Below, in pieces: positions 17,026 through 25,761 of a stretch of DNA of 64,000 bases (positions are counted from its first letter, which is position 1; each line of letters opens with the position of its first letter). Source of the stretch: Galbibacter sp035306585. Its GTDB lineage: Bacteria > Bacteroidota > Bacteroidia > Flavobacteriales > Flavobacteriaceae. The stretch covers positions 20,598 through 84,597 of the forward strand of contig NZ_DATGNU010000098.1 in assembly GCF_035306585.1 (NCBI RefSeq). The letters are read 5' to 3'. A model generated the notes under the pieces. It did no database searches, had not been told where the DNA came from, and saw nothing but the letters and a program-made list of their open reading frames with translations. The position numbers were made by a program, and so were the translations under genes.

Positions 17026-18984
17026 ATGAATATTAATAAAATAGTTTTTGCCATATTTTTTTTTAGTTGTGTGAGTCTACATGCCCAAAAATATGAGACA
17101 CACGCAGTTAAACCAGGTGAAACCCTAGAAAGTATTGCCAAGCATTATAGCGTAACACCCTATTCCATTTTAAATTTAAACCCAGAGGTGAAAAATGGAG
17201 TAAAGGCGAACACTATTCTTATTGTCCCACTAGCAGAACAGCAAACTACAGGTGATCAGCCTCAAACTGGACAACCTGGAGAAGTAACACGTTTTATCAC
17301 TCATAAGGTAAGTCGAAAAGAAACGCTTTACGGGATTTCTAAACAATACAATGTCAGTATAGAGGATATTAAGCGATACAATAAAGAATTATACAGTCAG
17401 CAATTAGATAGAAATCAAAAGATAAGAATACCAGTATATTCCACGGTGATTACCGAAGGTGAATTTGACAGATCTGATTTACTTCCCTATGTAGTCTCCC
17501 CTAAAGAAGGGCCTTGGAGAATCGCTTATGAGCATGGGATCACGGTAGATTCTTTAAAGGTTTTAAATCCTGGAATGCAAGAGGTATTAAAACCAGGGGA
17601 CACGCTGTGGGTTCCTTTTGTTGCTGGTAATGAAAAGACTCCCGTTCAGATAGAGCAATACAATTATTATACAGTATTGCCAAAAGAAGGATTCTATAGG
17701 TTAAAGGTGAAACTAGGTGTTACTCAACAGGAGATCGAAAACCTAAACCCTGAAGTTAGAGAAGATGGCTTAAAGGTAGGGATGGTCTTAAAATTGCCCA
17801 AGGAAAAAACTGGTGATATGGCGGTTAATGATGGCCAATTGGTGGAACGGTTTTCTTTATTGGACAGTTTAAATTACAATCAAACCACACGATTATCCTT
17901 GGTATTACCTTTTAAACTTAATAGTTTAGATTTTGAGGATCTCAATAATAGCAAAGATAAAATCACTAAAGACCGTTTGATGGGCATTGCTCTTGATTTT
18001 TATACAGGTGCTCTAATGGCGATAGACTCAGCAAAACAATTGGGACTTACTGTTGATGTCAATGTGTTTGACAGTCAGGCAGATGCTGGAAGAGTAAATC
18101 AAATAGCAACCAGTGGGGATTTAGTAGGTTCCGATGCTGTAATTGGACCAATATTACCTGTTGGTTTCAATAGATTGACTACTTATTTAGGAGCCTCTCA
18201 AACGCCGATTTTCTCTCCTTTTTCTAATAAAGGAATTAACCTAGGTCCAAATGTTTTCCAAACACTACCAGCAGATAACCTACTCAGAGAACGGATGTAT
18301 GCGTATCTTAGAGATTATGGTATTGGTAAAAATGTGATCATAATCGCAGATCTAAAGAGTGCCGCCATTAAAACAAAACTTCAAAGTATTTTTCCTGGTG
18401 CAAAAATTATAAATCCAATAGAGGATAAGTTCATTCGATTAGATGAGATAAATCCATTCCTTTCAGCAGAGAAGCAAAATTGGGTGATTGTAGAAACTAA
18501 CAGTATTCCATTGCTGACTAATATAACTGGAGTTGTAAATTCAGCAAAGAATCAAGAACATGATATTGTATTGTTAACAACCTTCAGAGGAAGTGCTTAT
18601 GATAGTGGTAATATTTCCAATATGCACTTGTCAAATTTGCAATTTCACTTTCCTTCCATGGATAAGATGTCCAATTTTGAAGGAGCGTTTAGTCTAGCGT
18701 ATGAAGAAAAATACGGAATCACTCCAAATCGATACGCTACAAGAGGGTTTGACTTAACAATGGATGTTATTCTTCGGCTTTCCTACAATAAGAACCTCAG
18801 TTTAGTGGCTTCTAAGGTAAGTGAAACAGAATACCTTGAAAATAAATTTGATTATGTACAGGTGCCCTCTGGCGGGTATATCAACCAAGCCGTGTATATT
18901 GTCAAATACGAAAATTTAGAAATTAAAGATGCAGAAAAAAATGTCGACCTCGATAGTGACCTACTTGGGAGCACTCAGAACTAA
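17026..18984 (+). CDS. LysM-repeat protein with periplasmic-binding-like C-terminal domain
   Basis: This 652-residue secreted protein has a Sec signal (MNINKIVFAIFFFSCVSLHA). LysM-like repeats follow: YETHAVKPGETLESIAKHY (from residue 23), ITHKVSRKETLYGISKQY, VVSPKEGPWRIAYEHG and YYTVLPKEGFYRLKVKLG. LysM modules bind peptidoglycan. The C-terminal 370 residues resemble the receptor domain of amino-acid ABC binding proteins (DAVIGPILPVGFNRL, TPIFSPFSNKG). A similar build is seen in LpoA-type factors, so a role in cell-wall synthesis or sensing at the peptidoglycan is plausible but unproven. It lies 76 bases after guaA and overlaps the OsmC gene. Confidence 0.82.
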   Translation: MNINKIVFAIFFFSCVSLHAQKYETHAVKPGETLESIAKHYSVTPYSILNLNPEVKNGVKANTILIVPLAEQQTTGDQPQTGQPGEVTRFITHKVSRKETLYGISKQYNVSIEDIKRYNKELYSQQLDRNQKIRIPVYSTVITEGEFDRSDLLPYVVSPKEGPWRIAYEHGITVDSLKVLNPGMQEVLKPGDTLWVPFVAGNEKTPVQIEQYNYYTVLPKEGFYRLKVKLGVTQQEIENLNPEVREDGLKVGMVLKLPKEKTGDMAVNDGQLVERFSLLDSLNYNQTTRLSLVLPFKLNSLDFEDLNNSKDKITKDRLMGIALDFYTGALMAIDSAKQLGLTVDVNVFDSQADAGRVNQIATSGDLVGSDAVIGPILPVGFNRLTTYLGASQTPIFSPFSNKGINLGPNVFQTLPADNLLRERMYAYLRDYGIGKNVIIIADLKSAAIKTKLQSIFPGAKIINPIEDKFIRLDEINPFLSAEKQNWVIVETNSIPLLTNITGVVNSAKNQEHDIVLLTTFRGSAYDSGNISNMHLSNLQFHFPSMDKMSNFEGAFSLAYEEKYGITPNRYATRGFDLTMDVILRLSYNKNLSLVASKVSETEYLENKFDYVQVPSGGYINQAVYIVKYENLEIKDAEKNVDLDSDLLGSTQN

Positions 18985-19345
18985 ATGTGTTCACATAAAA
19001 AGCAGTAATTCATTTATTACAGATGCACCCGTTGATAACAATGGAAAAGGAGAAGCTTTTTCTCCAACAGATACCGTTGCGACAGCGCTTGCCAGTTGTA
19101 TGATGACCATAATGGGTATCAAGGCAAATGATCTCGATGTTGATCTTACGGATACCACTGCTACCGTAACGAAAATTATGGATACTAATCCGCGAAGAAT
19201 TTCAGAAATCAAGGTGATTTTTGATTTTCCTAGTGTTGTTGGGCCAAAACATCGAAAAATCTTAGAAAATGCCGCGTTGACCTGCCCGGTATATTATAGT
19301 TTACATCCAGATATTAAAAAGGATATTCAATTTAATTGGCGATAA
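18941..19345 (+). CDS. OsmC/Ohr-family peroxiredoxin-like protein
   Basis: This 134-residue OsmC-family protein has the two conserved cysteines, C53 in LASCMMTIMG and C115 in LTCPVYYSL. They form the peroxidatic and resolving pair that reduces organic hydroperoxides. ATG 18941 is preferred over an in-frame start at 18929, because MSTSIVTYLG is the normal N-terminus. Either way it overlaps the 3' end of the LysM gene by over 40 bases, in another frame, so translation is likely coupled. Confidence 0.88.
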   Translation: MSTSIVTYLGALRTKCVHIKSSNSFITDAPVDNNGKGEAFSPTDTVATALASCMMTIMGIKANDLDVDLTDTTATVTKIMDTNPRRISEIKVIFDFPSVVGPKHRKILENAALTCPVYYSLHPDIKKDIQFNWR

Positions 19346-19359
19346 TCCTTTAAAAGGGT

Positions 19360-20274
19360 TTAAAATTCCTGCCATAAATCTAGTTCTTGTTTACTCGGTT
19401 GACTGTTGTAAATAACTATTCGGTACTTTAGGATTGTTGGAGTAGTCCTGGAGATAGGAATTAATTCAGCCCCAGGGTAAACAGGATTTTGCATGCTGTT
19501 TTCTGAGCGAAGAATCCATAAGTTATTAGGAATTGGATTTGATTTACTTGCCACAACAAGCACCCCTAGGTTTTGATCAGCATTTATCCTTCCATTGATT
19601 TGCATCCCACGCCCCGCTTGAACAGCTTCGTTTTTAGGAAGGATAGTTTTACCCAAAGAGGTGAATTTAATATCAGAGGGAAGTTTAAAACGAGTAGAGA
19701 ATCCACCGTAACCTTTTACGTCATTTGATCCTCCAATTTGAACATTCTGAGCCAAGGCTGTTAACGCAATTTCAAAGTCTATCATCCTATAGTTGTCATC
19801 CCTTGGGTATATCGTGATTTTAGTGTATTCTTCCACAAAAGGGAGTTCTTGTCCATTAGGTTTATAATGCGGTGAACCCCAATGTGTTTTAATTTGAAGT
19901 TGCAGATTTTCGCCTACTTGGTCCGCGATGACGTCTTTTACATCCCATGAGAAATCTTTACACTCCCAAGCATCGCCCATTGGTTGCCCATTAACCACCA
20001 CTTGGTGCCATGTCCAGAAGATCCCACGATGATGTTTGTGATCTTCAGGGAAATCCTCTGTTATAACTTTGCCTTGTAAATCGTATAGCGGGTGAATGTA
20101 ATTGGCACGAGGATACCGTCCATCTAGGGATGTGGTCTCTTTTTGATAAAATAAAACTTTTTGACCATATTCAGTTATTAAAACACCTTGTGGGGTGTTT
20201 TGCGACTCAAACCCTTGAGCCCATCCATAAATAGATAATACAAAACATGAAATAGTAACTAGTGTTGTCTTCAT
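19360..20274 (-). CDS. Secreted DUF6807 (PmoA-like) family protein
   Basis: This 304-residue protein has a Sec signal (MKTTLVTISCFVLSIYGWAQ). The DUF6807 hallmark is EDHKHHRGIFWTW near residue 78. The rest is beta-rich, with GGSNDVKGYGGFS and WILRSENSMQNP. These proteins are common in Bacteroidota and Planctomycetes glycan loci, alongside Gfo/Idh and DUF1080 genes, but their activity is not settled. It is convergent with the OsmC gene and is preceded by two striking inverted repeats (20318-20333 and 20348-20371). Together with the TIM-barrel lipoprotein it may extend the keto-sugar machinery of the uronate locus. Confidence 0.8.
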   Translation of the reverse strand: MKTTLVTISCFVLSIYGWAQGFESQNTPQGVLITEYGQKVLFYQKETTSLDGRYPRANYIHPLYDLQGKVITEDFPEDHKHHRGIFWTWHQVVVNGQPMGDAWECKDFSWDVKDVIADQVGENLQLQIKTHWGSPHYKPNGQELPFVEEYTKITIYPRDDNYRMIDFEIALTALAQNVQIGGSNDVKGYGGFSTRFKLPSDIKFTSLGKTILPKNEAVQAGRGMQINGRINADQNLGVLVVASKSNPIPNNLWILRSENSMQNPVYPGAELIPISRTTPTILKYRIVIYNSQPSKQELDLWQEF

Positions 20275-20317
20275 TTTATTTTGGTATGATTAAACAGCTG
20301 CATGAAGTTAAACTTTT

Positions 20318-20333
20318 CCTATAATTTTATAGG
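20318..20333. repeat. Inverted repeat CCTATAA-TT-TTATAGG upstream of the DUF6807 gene
   Basis: The 7-bp arms are perfect with a 2-base spacer, 44-59 bases upstream of the DUF6807 start. The geometry suggests an operator. Confidence 0.45.
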
Positions 20334-20347
20334 TTAAAGGAGAAAAA

Positions 20348-20371
20348 TTTTAAAGATACTTATCTTTAAAA
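20348..20371. repeat. 24-bp inverted repeat upstream of the DUF6807 gene
   Basis: The arms TTTTAAAGATA and TATCTTTAAAA are perfect 11-bp complements with a CT spacer. No U-run follows, so it is more likely a regulator binding site than a terminator. It lies in the divergent region between DUF6807 and bshC. Confidence 0.55.
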
Positions 20372-20551
20372 CTTTTCTAAACCTCATTCTAGAGTTGAAA
20401 TTTGATTATTTTTGAGTAACCCTGTATCATTTTGGGATTTGCCTTCCAATTAAATTAAAACTGGCGGTAAGTTCTCGTTTTAGTAAACGACTTAAATCGA
20501 TAAATTATAAGAACCCTGTGTATTAGCAAAGGGAGATATTTTAAATATACT

Positions 20552-22165
20552 ATGCCAACATCCTATTTATCTTTTCAACAAACAAATTATTTTTCAAAAC
20601 TTATATGTGATTACCTCGATCAGAAGAAGGAGTTACAACCATTCTATAATCGATTTCCACATCTTGAAAATTTTGCAGAACAACTAAAGGAAAAGAAAAG
20701 GTCGTTTTCTCACGAAAATAGAAAGGTACTAACCAAGGTGTTGGCGGATCAATATAAAGATTTTCAAACATCCGATTTAACGTCAGAAAATATCACCGCC
20801 TTAGCCGATGAAAATACTTTTACGGTCGTTACAGGACATCAGTTAAACTTATTTACAGGACCGCTTTATTTTCTTTACAAAATTGTGAGTACCATAAATC
20901 TTTGTAGAGCATTGCAAAAACAACATCCCGATAACCGTTTTGTACCAGTGTATTGGATGGCCAGTGAGGACCATGATTTTGAGGAGATTAATTTTTTTAA
21001 TTTCAATGGAAAGAAATTCCAATGGCAAGGTCCTGGGACTAAGGAGCAAGGTGGTATGGTGGGAGCTTATCCCACCGAAGGTTTGGATTCCGTTCTGGAG
21101 CTTTTCTCATCAGAGATCGGAAAGGGTGTACAGGCCAAGGCGCTGGTGGAGCTATTTCGAAATGCCTATATGAAACATAAGAACTTAACGGATGCAACAC
21201 GATACATGGTAAATCAGTTATTTTCCAACCAAGGACTGGTTATTTTAGATGCTTCGGATAAGGTATTAAAACACCATTTTATTCCATATATGAGACAGGA
21301 GCTCTTCGAAGCTACATCCCAAAAGACAGTGGAGCAGACCATCTCAAATTTAAATAAAGTAGATGCTTCTTATAAGATCCAAGTGAATCCAAGAGAGATT
21401 AATTTATTTTACTTACAGACGGGCTTAAGGGAGCGCATTATAAAAACCCAAACTGGCTTTAGGGTAAACAATACTGAGTTAGGTTGGAGTGATCAAGAAT
21501 TGGAGGAGGAGCTTACTAATTACCCGGAGCGGTTCTCGCCCAATGTGATGACTAGACCATTGTATCAAGAGGTTATTTTACCGAATCTTTGTTATATAGG
21601 AGGGGGAGGTGAATTGGCTTATTGGCTGGAGCTCAAAGAATTTTTTAAAACTCAAAAGGTGACCTTTCCAATGTTACTCCTTAGAAATTCTGTATTAATA
21701 ATCTCAGAGAAACAATCCAAAAAGCTACAAAAGTTGAACATTAGTGATGCGCAGCTTTTCTTAGATAAGAATTCTTTTATAAATAGTAAGATAAGAGAAA
21801 TCAGCAATATTGATATTGATTTCAGCAAACAAAAAAAATATCTTCAGGAGCAATTCCAAGATATGTATAAGATCGCTGAACAAACTGATAAGACTTTTTT
21901 GGGCGCGGTAAAGGCTCAAGAAGTCAAACAACTCCAAGGCCTTGACCGCTTGGAAAAACGCCTGTTAAAGGCCCAAAAGAATAAACTGTCAGATGAAGTG
22001 CGAAGGTTAGTATCACTTCAAAATGAACTATTTCCTAATGGAAACCTACAGGAGCGAACTGATAATTTTTCCAACTTATATGTGCAATACGGCCCCTTAT
22101 TTATCGAACGTCTTTTAAAAGAGCTTGATCCTTTGCGTGGAGCTTTTGCTGTTATTCGAATGTAA
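20552..22165 (+). CDS. bshC: Putative cysteine ligase BshC (bacillithiol biosynthesis)
   Basis: This 537-residue protein matches BshC, which adds cysteine to glucosaminyl-malate in the last step of bacillithiol synthesis. Recognisable segments are TGHQLNLFTGPLYFLYKI (near residue 95), PVYWMASEDHDFEEINFF and CYIGGGGELAYWLEL. A coiled-coil region lies near residues 400-500. bshA and bshB are not in the window. The start codon follows a purine-rich stretch (AAGGGAG), one of the few RBS-like signals here. Confidence 0.9.
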   Translation: MPTSYLSFQQTNYFSKLICDYLDQKKELQPFYNRFPHLENFAEQLKEKKRSFSHENRKVLTKVLADQYKDFQTSDLTSENITALADENTFTVVTGHQLNLFTGPLYFLYKIVSTINLCRALQKQHPDNRFVPVYWMASEDHDFEEINFFNFNGKKFQWQGPGTKEQGGMVGAYPTEGLDSVLELFSSEIGKGVQAKALVELFRNAYMKHKNLTDATRYMVNQLFSNQGLVILDASDKVLKHHFIPYMRQELFEATSQKTVEQTISNLNKVDASYKIQVNPREINLFYLQTGLRERIIKTQTGFRVNNTELGWSDQELEEELTNYPERFSPNVMTRPLYQEVILPNLCYIGGGGELAYWLELKEFFKTQKVTFPMLLLRNSVLIISEKQSKKLQKLNISDAQLFLDKNSFINSKIREISNIDIDFSKQKKYLQEQFQDMYKIAEQTDKTFLGAVKAQEVKQLQGLDRLEKRLLKAQKNKLSDEVRRLVSLQNELFPNGNLQERTDNFSNLYVQYGPLFIERLLKELDPLRGAFAVIRM

Positions 22166-22195
22166 GCTGCTTTTCTTCTAGTATCCTTCATTTCG

Positions 22196-22214
22196 AGATC
22201 AAACACTTTGATCT
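22196..22214 (+). other. Hairpin downstream of bshC
   Basis: The arms AGATCAAA and TTTGATCT (8 bp) enclose CAC, 30 bases after the bshC stop. There is no U-run, so it is at best a weak terminator or an mRNA 3'-end stabiliser. Confidence 0.4.
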
Positions 22215-22304
22215 TAAGGACTCACATTCAGTTAGAAAGTACCTAGGCGGTTATTTTTCTTAGAAGGATGGCCGTAATTTTCGTCTAAAAACGGTTCAAA
22301 AGGC

Positions 22305-22312
22305 TACCTTTG
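22305..22312 (+). promoter_or_regulatory. Candidate -7 box for the decarboxylase gene
   Basis: TACCTTTG matches TAnnTTTG 16 bases upstream of ATG 22328. It rules against the in-frame TTG at 22310 as the start. Confidence 0.45.
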
Positions 22313-22327
22313 TCCAAAATAGTGTTT

Positions 22328-23698
22328 ATGTACGATATTGACATGGAAAGCGTAGAAATGACCCTCGATGTCATGAAATACGTTTTAAATAGGATTACTA
22401 CTGTTTCTCCAGAGTTAGGACATCCGAAATCTGAGGATGAATTAAGAGCCTTGGTAGGCGAAACCATTACCGAACAAGGAATAGGCGGGGAGCGCGCATT
22501 TGAGTTGTTTAAAGATGTTTTAATTAAGGCCACGGTTCCAATTGACCACCCAAGACACCTGGCATTTGTTCCAGCTTCGCCAACGAGAGCTTCCATTATG
22601 TTTGATTTAGTGACCTCTGCTTCTAGTATCCATGGAGCGTATTGGATGGAAGGTGCAGGTGGCATATTTTGTGAAATGGAAGCTATGAAATGGTTGGTGT
22701 CATTAACTGGACTTCCAAAGGGCGCTTTTGGAGTCTTTACAAGTGGAGGAACCGCTGCAAACTTGTCAGCCATGGTAACGGCACGTGAAAATTGGCGAAA
22801 AGACCCAGAGAATATCGGTCAAAAGGGGTTGATGATTACCTCTGTTGGAGCGCACTCATCCATAAAAGCGATGGCTAAGGTCATCGATGTGGATGTATTG
22901 TTAGTGGAGACCGAAGACCGTATGAATAAAGAGGATTTAAAAGAAAAAATCGCTAGCCTTCATCCAGAGCAACGCCGGCGTCTTTTTGCAGTGGTGGCCA
23001 CAGGAGGTACTACCAATGCAGGGATTATTGATGATTTAGATGGTGTTGCAAGCATTTGTGAGGCGGAGAATCTTTGGTTTCATGTGGATGCCGCATATGG
23101 GGGAGGAGCTTTGGCTGCTGATTCCGTTCGACATTTGTTCAATGGAATTGAAAGAGCAGATAGTATCACGATAGATCCTCATAAATGGCTATTTTCACCC
23201 TATGACTGCGGTGCGATCATTTATAAAAACCCAGAGTTAGCCAAAGAAGCCCATTCTCAGGAAGGATCCTATTTAGAGATTTTTAAAGACTCAGGTGCAC
23301 ATGGCTTTAACCCCTCTGATTATCAAATTCAATTAACGCGTAGAGTCCGAGGTTTACCGCTTTGGTTTTCTTTAGCAATGCATGGTACGGATAAATATAA
23401 ATCATCCGTTGAACAGGGCATAAGCCTGGCCTTACTCGCCGGAGAGCTCATCACAGAAAATCCAAACGTTGAACTAGTCAGAGAGCCTAGTTTGTCTTGC
23501 GTTCTTTTTAGAAGAAAAGGATGGACTCCTGATGACTACCGTAATTGGACCTATAAAAATCACCGCGAAGGATTTGCACTTGTCACACCGACTAAGTGGA
23601 GAACAGGGGATAATTTTGAAACTGTGGCAAGATTTTGTTTTATAAACCCAGATACCACAAAGGAGGATGTTCTGGCGATCTTAAATTCCATGAATTAG
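22328..23698 (+). CDS. Pyridoxal-dependent amino-acid decarboxylase family protein
   Basis: This group II PLP decarboxylase of about 456 residues has HVDAAYGGG (D254 binds the PLP nitrogen) and the Schiff-base lysine K286 in TIDPHKWLFSPYDCG. A TTG at 22310 is in frame, but it overlaps the -7 box TACCTTTG (22305-22312). ATG 22328, or MESVEM at 22343, is therefore the likelier start. The family decarboxylates glutamate, aromatic amino acids or related compounds, and the substrate cannot be read off. The DUF3820 gene follows after one base and is probably co-transcribed. Confidence 0.87.
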   Translation: MYDIDMESVEMTLDVMKYVLNRITTVSPELGHPKSEDELRALVGETITEQGIGGERAFELFKDVLIKATVPIDHPRHLAFVPASPTRASIMFDLVTSASSIHGAYWMEGAGGIFCEMEAMKWLVSLTGLPKGAFGVFTSGGTAANLSAMVTARENWRKDPENIGQKGLMITSVGAHSSIKAMAKVIDVDVLLVETEDRMNKEDLKEKIASLHPEQRRRLFAVVATGGTTNAGIIDDLDGVASICEAENLWFHVDAAYGGGALAADSVRHLFNGIERADSITIDPHKWLFSPYDCGAIIYKNPELAKEAHSQEGSYLEIFKDSGAHGFNPSDYQIQLTRRVRGLPLWFSLAMHGTDKYKSSVEQGISLALLAGELITENPNVELVREPSLSCVLFRRKGWTPDDYRNWTYKNHREGFALVTPTKWRTGDNFETVARFCFINPDTTKEDVLAILNSMN

Positions 23699-23699
23699 A

Positions 23700-23930
23700 A
23701 TGAATACTCTTGAAAACAGGACATTTCTTTTGCAACTAGCTAAGACTAAAATGCCTTTTGGAAAGTACAAGGATTACTATTTGGTGGATATTCCTGAATA
23801 TTACTATGTGTGGTTTAAACAAAAAGGTTTCCCAAAAGGAAAACTAGGACAACAACTCGAGGCCATGTACGAGATTAAAGTTAATGGCCTTGAGCATCTT
23901 GTTCGAAAAATTAAAAGTCAAATGCACTGA
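23700..23930 (+). CDS. DUF3820 family protein
   Basis: This 76-residue protein has the core of DUF3820 (also called QSregVF): KMPFGKYKDYYLVDIPEYY, then WFKQKGFPKGKLG and the C-terminal MYEIKVNGLEHL. The full normal length is present. Its function is unclear. It starts one base after the decarboxylase stop, which suggests coupling. Confidence 0.85.
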   Translation: MNTLENRTFLLQLAKTKMPFGKYKDYYLVDIPEYYYVWFKQKGFPKGKLGQQLEAMYEIKVNGLEHLVRKIKSQMH

Positions 23931-23981
23931 CTTTTAGGTAAAATCAAATCCCTTTAAAAGTGTTTATTTAATTCTTATTTG

Positions 23982-23989
23982 TATTTTTG
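23982..23989 (+). promoter_or_regulatory. Candidate -7 box for pyrG
   Basis: TATTTTTG fits TAnnTTTG and predicts a 5' leader of about 50 bases before pyrG. The -33 element is not clear. Confidence 0.4.
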
Positions 23990-24045
23990 CCGCGACTATT
24001 TCGGTCATCCTTATTAAAGCGTTTAAAATCAATTAAGTAGATATA

Positions 24046-25662
24046 ATGGCAGCTACCAAATACATTTTTGTGACCGGTGGAGTTACGTCTTCATTAGGTA
24101 AAGGAATTATTGCAGCATCGTTGGCAAAATTATTACAAGCACGAGGCTACAAAGCGACAATTCAAAAACTTGATCCATACATTAATGTAGACCCTGGAAC
24201 TTTGAATCCATATGAGCATGGAGAATGCTATGTAACGGACGATGGAGCTGAAACAGATTTAGATCTAGGTCATTATGAACGTTTTTTGAATGTGAACACC
24301 TCTCAGGCCAACAATGTGACCACTGGACGTATTTACCAAAGTGTGATAGAGAAAGAGCGCCGTGGCGAATTCTTGGGAAAAACGGTTCAGGTAGTTCCGC
24401 ATATCACCAATGAAATTAAAGAACGGATTCAGCTTCTAGGTAAAAGTGGTGAATATGATATTGTAATCACAGAAATTGGAGGAACCGTAGGTGATATTGA
24501 ATCCTTGCCATATATTGAATCCGTTAGACAGTTAATGTGGGAATTAGGAGATAATAACAGTATTGTGATTCATCTCACCCTGGTACCATATCTATCTGCA
24601 GCAGGGGAATTAAAGACTAAACCAACGCAACATTCTGTTAAAACTTTAATGGAAAGCGGTATAAAGGCGGATATTTTAGTATGTCGTACTGAGCATGAAC
24701 TCTCTGCGGACTTAAGAGAGAAATTAGCTTTGTTCTGTAATGTCAAACCAGAGGCTGTAATTCAATCCATAGATGCATCCACCATTTACGATGTTCCAAA
24801 TTATATGTTGGAAGAAGGATTGGATAAGGTCGTTCTGAAAAAATTAAACCTTGAGGAAAAAGCGCATCCAGATTTAGAGCGTTGGAATCAATTCCTTGGT
24901 CGACACAAAAATCCTAGACACGAAGTTCACATTGGGCTTGTTGGGAAATATGTGGAACTTCAAGACAGTTACAAATCGATCCTTGAATCCTTTATACATG
25001 CGGGAGCTGAAAATGAAGTCAAAGTCAAAGTGGAATACATACACTCAGAGCACATTACAAAAGATATTCTCGAGAACAAAATTGCACACCTAGACGGTGT
25101 ACTGGTAGCACCTGGATTTGGGGAAAGAGGTATAGAAGGCAAGATTGAAGTAATTCAATATGTACGTACTCATAAGATTCCATTTTTAGGAATCTGCTTG
25201 GGTATGCAAATGGCTGTCATTGAATTTGCTAGAAATGTACTTCAACTCAACGATGCCAACTCTACAGAGATGAATCCCAATACAACCAATCCTGTTATCG
25301 ATCTTATGGAAGAGCAAAAGAATATCACTCAAATGGGTGGGACGATGAGGTTAGGAGCATGGGATTGTGCCTTAGAAGAAGGAACTTTAGCTTATCAGAT
25401 CTATGGATCAACCCTAATATCAGAGCGTCATAGACATCGTTATGAGTTCAATGATACCTATAAGGATCAAATTGAAGCTGCTGGTTTAAAGGCTAGTGGT
25501 GTTAACCCAGATACCGGCCTTGTTGAGGTAATTGAAATACCTGATCATCCTTGGTTTGTGGGAGTTCAATATCATCCAGAATACAAAAGTACCGTTGCCA
25601 GCCCACATCCATTGTTTGTAGCTTTTGTGAAAGCTACATTAGACTATAAAAATAGCAAATAA
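24046..25662 (+). CDS. pyrG: CTP synthase
   Basis: This 538-residue enzyme aminates UTP to CTP using ATP and glutamine. The synthetase domain opens with FVTGGVTSSLGKGI (residue 8) and contains DPYINVDPGTLNPYEHGE. The glutamine amidotransferase domain carries the nucleophile motif FLGICLGMQ and the His-Glu pair in QYHPEYKS near the C-terminus. Length and domain order are normal. yidC follows after 99 bases, a common order in Bacteroidota. Confidence 0.97.
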   Translation: MAATKYIFVTGGVTSSLGKGIIAASLAKLLQARGYKATIQKLDPYINVDPGTLNPYEHGECYVTDDGAETDLDLGHYERFLNVNTSQANNVTTGRIYQSVIEKERRGEFLGKTVQVVPHITNEIKERIQLLGKSGEYDIVITEIGGTVGDIESLPYIESVRQLMWELGDNNSIVIHLTLVPYLSAAGELKTKPTQHSVKTLMESGIKADILVCRTEHELSADLREKLALFCNVKPEAVIQSIDASTIYDVPNYMLEEGLDKVVLKKLNLEEKAHPDLERWNQFLGRHKNPRHEVHIGLVGKYVELQDSYKSILESFIHAGAENEVKVKVEYIHSEHITKDILENKIAHLDGVLVAPGFGERGIEGKIEVIQYVRTHKIPFLGICLGMQMAVIEFARNVLQLNDANSTEMNPNTTNPVIDLMEEQKNITQMGGTMRLGAWDCALEEGTLAYQIYGSTLISERHRHRYEFNDTYKDQIEAAGLKASGVNPDTGLVEVIEIPDHPWFVGVQYHPEYKSTVASPHPLFVAFVKATLDYKNSK

Positions 25663-25761
25663 TATAAATGTCACTTTGACAGACAACTAGCGTTTGGACA
25701 CATCTTTGAGTACACTTGATTCAGGGTATTCCAAATGAAAAAAATTTAATGATTAGATTAC

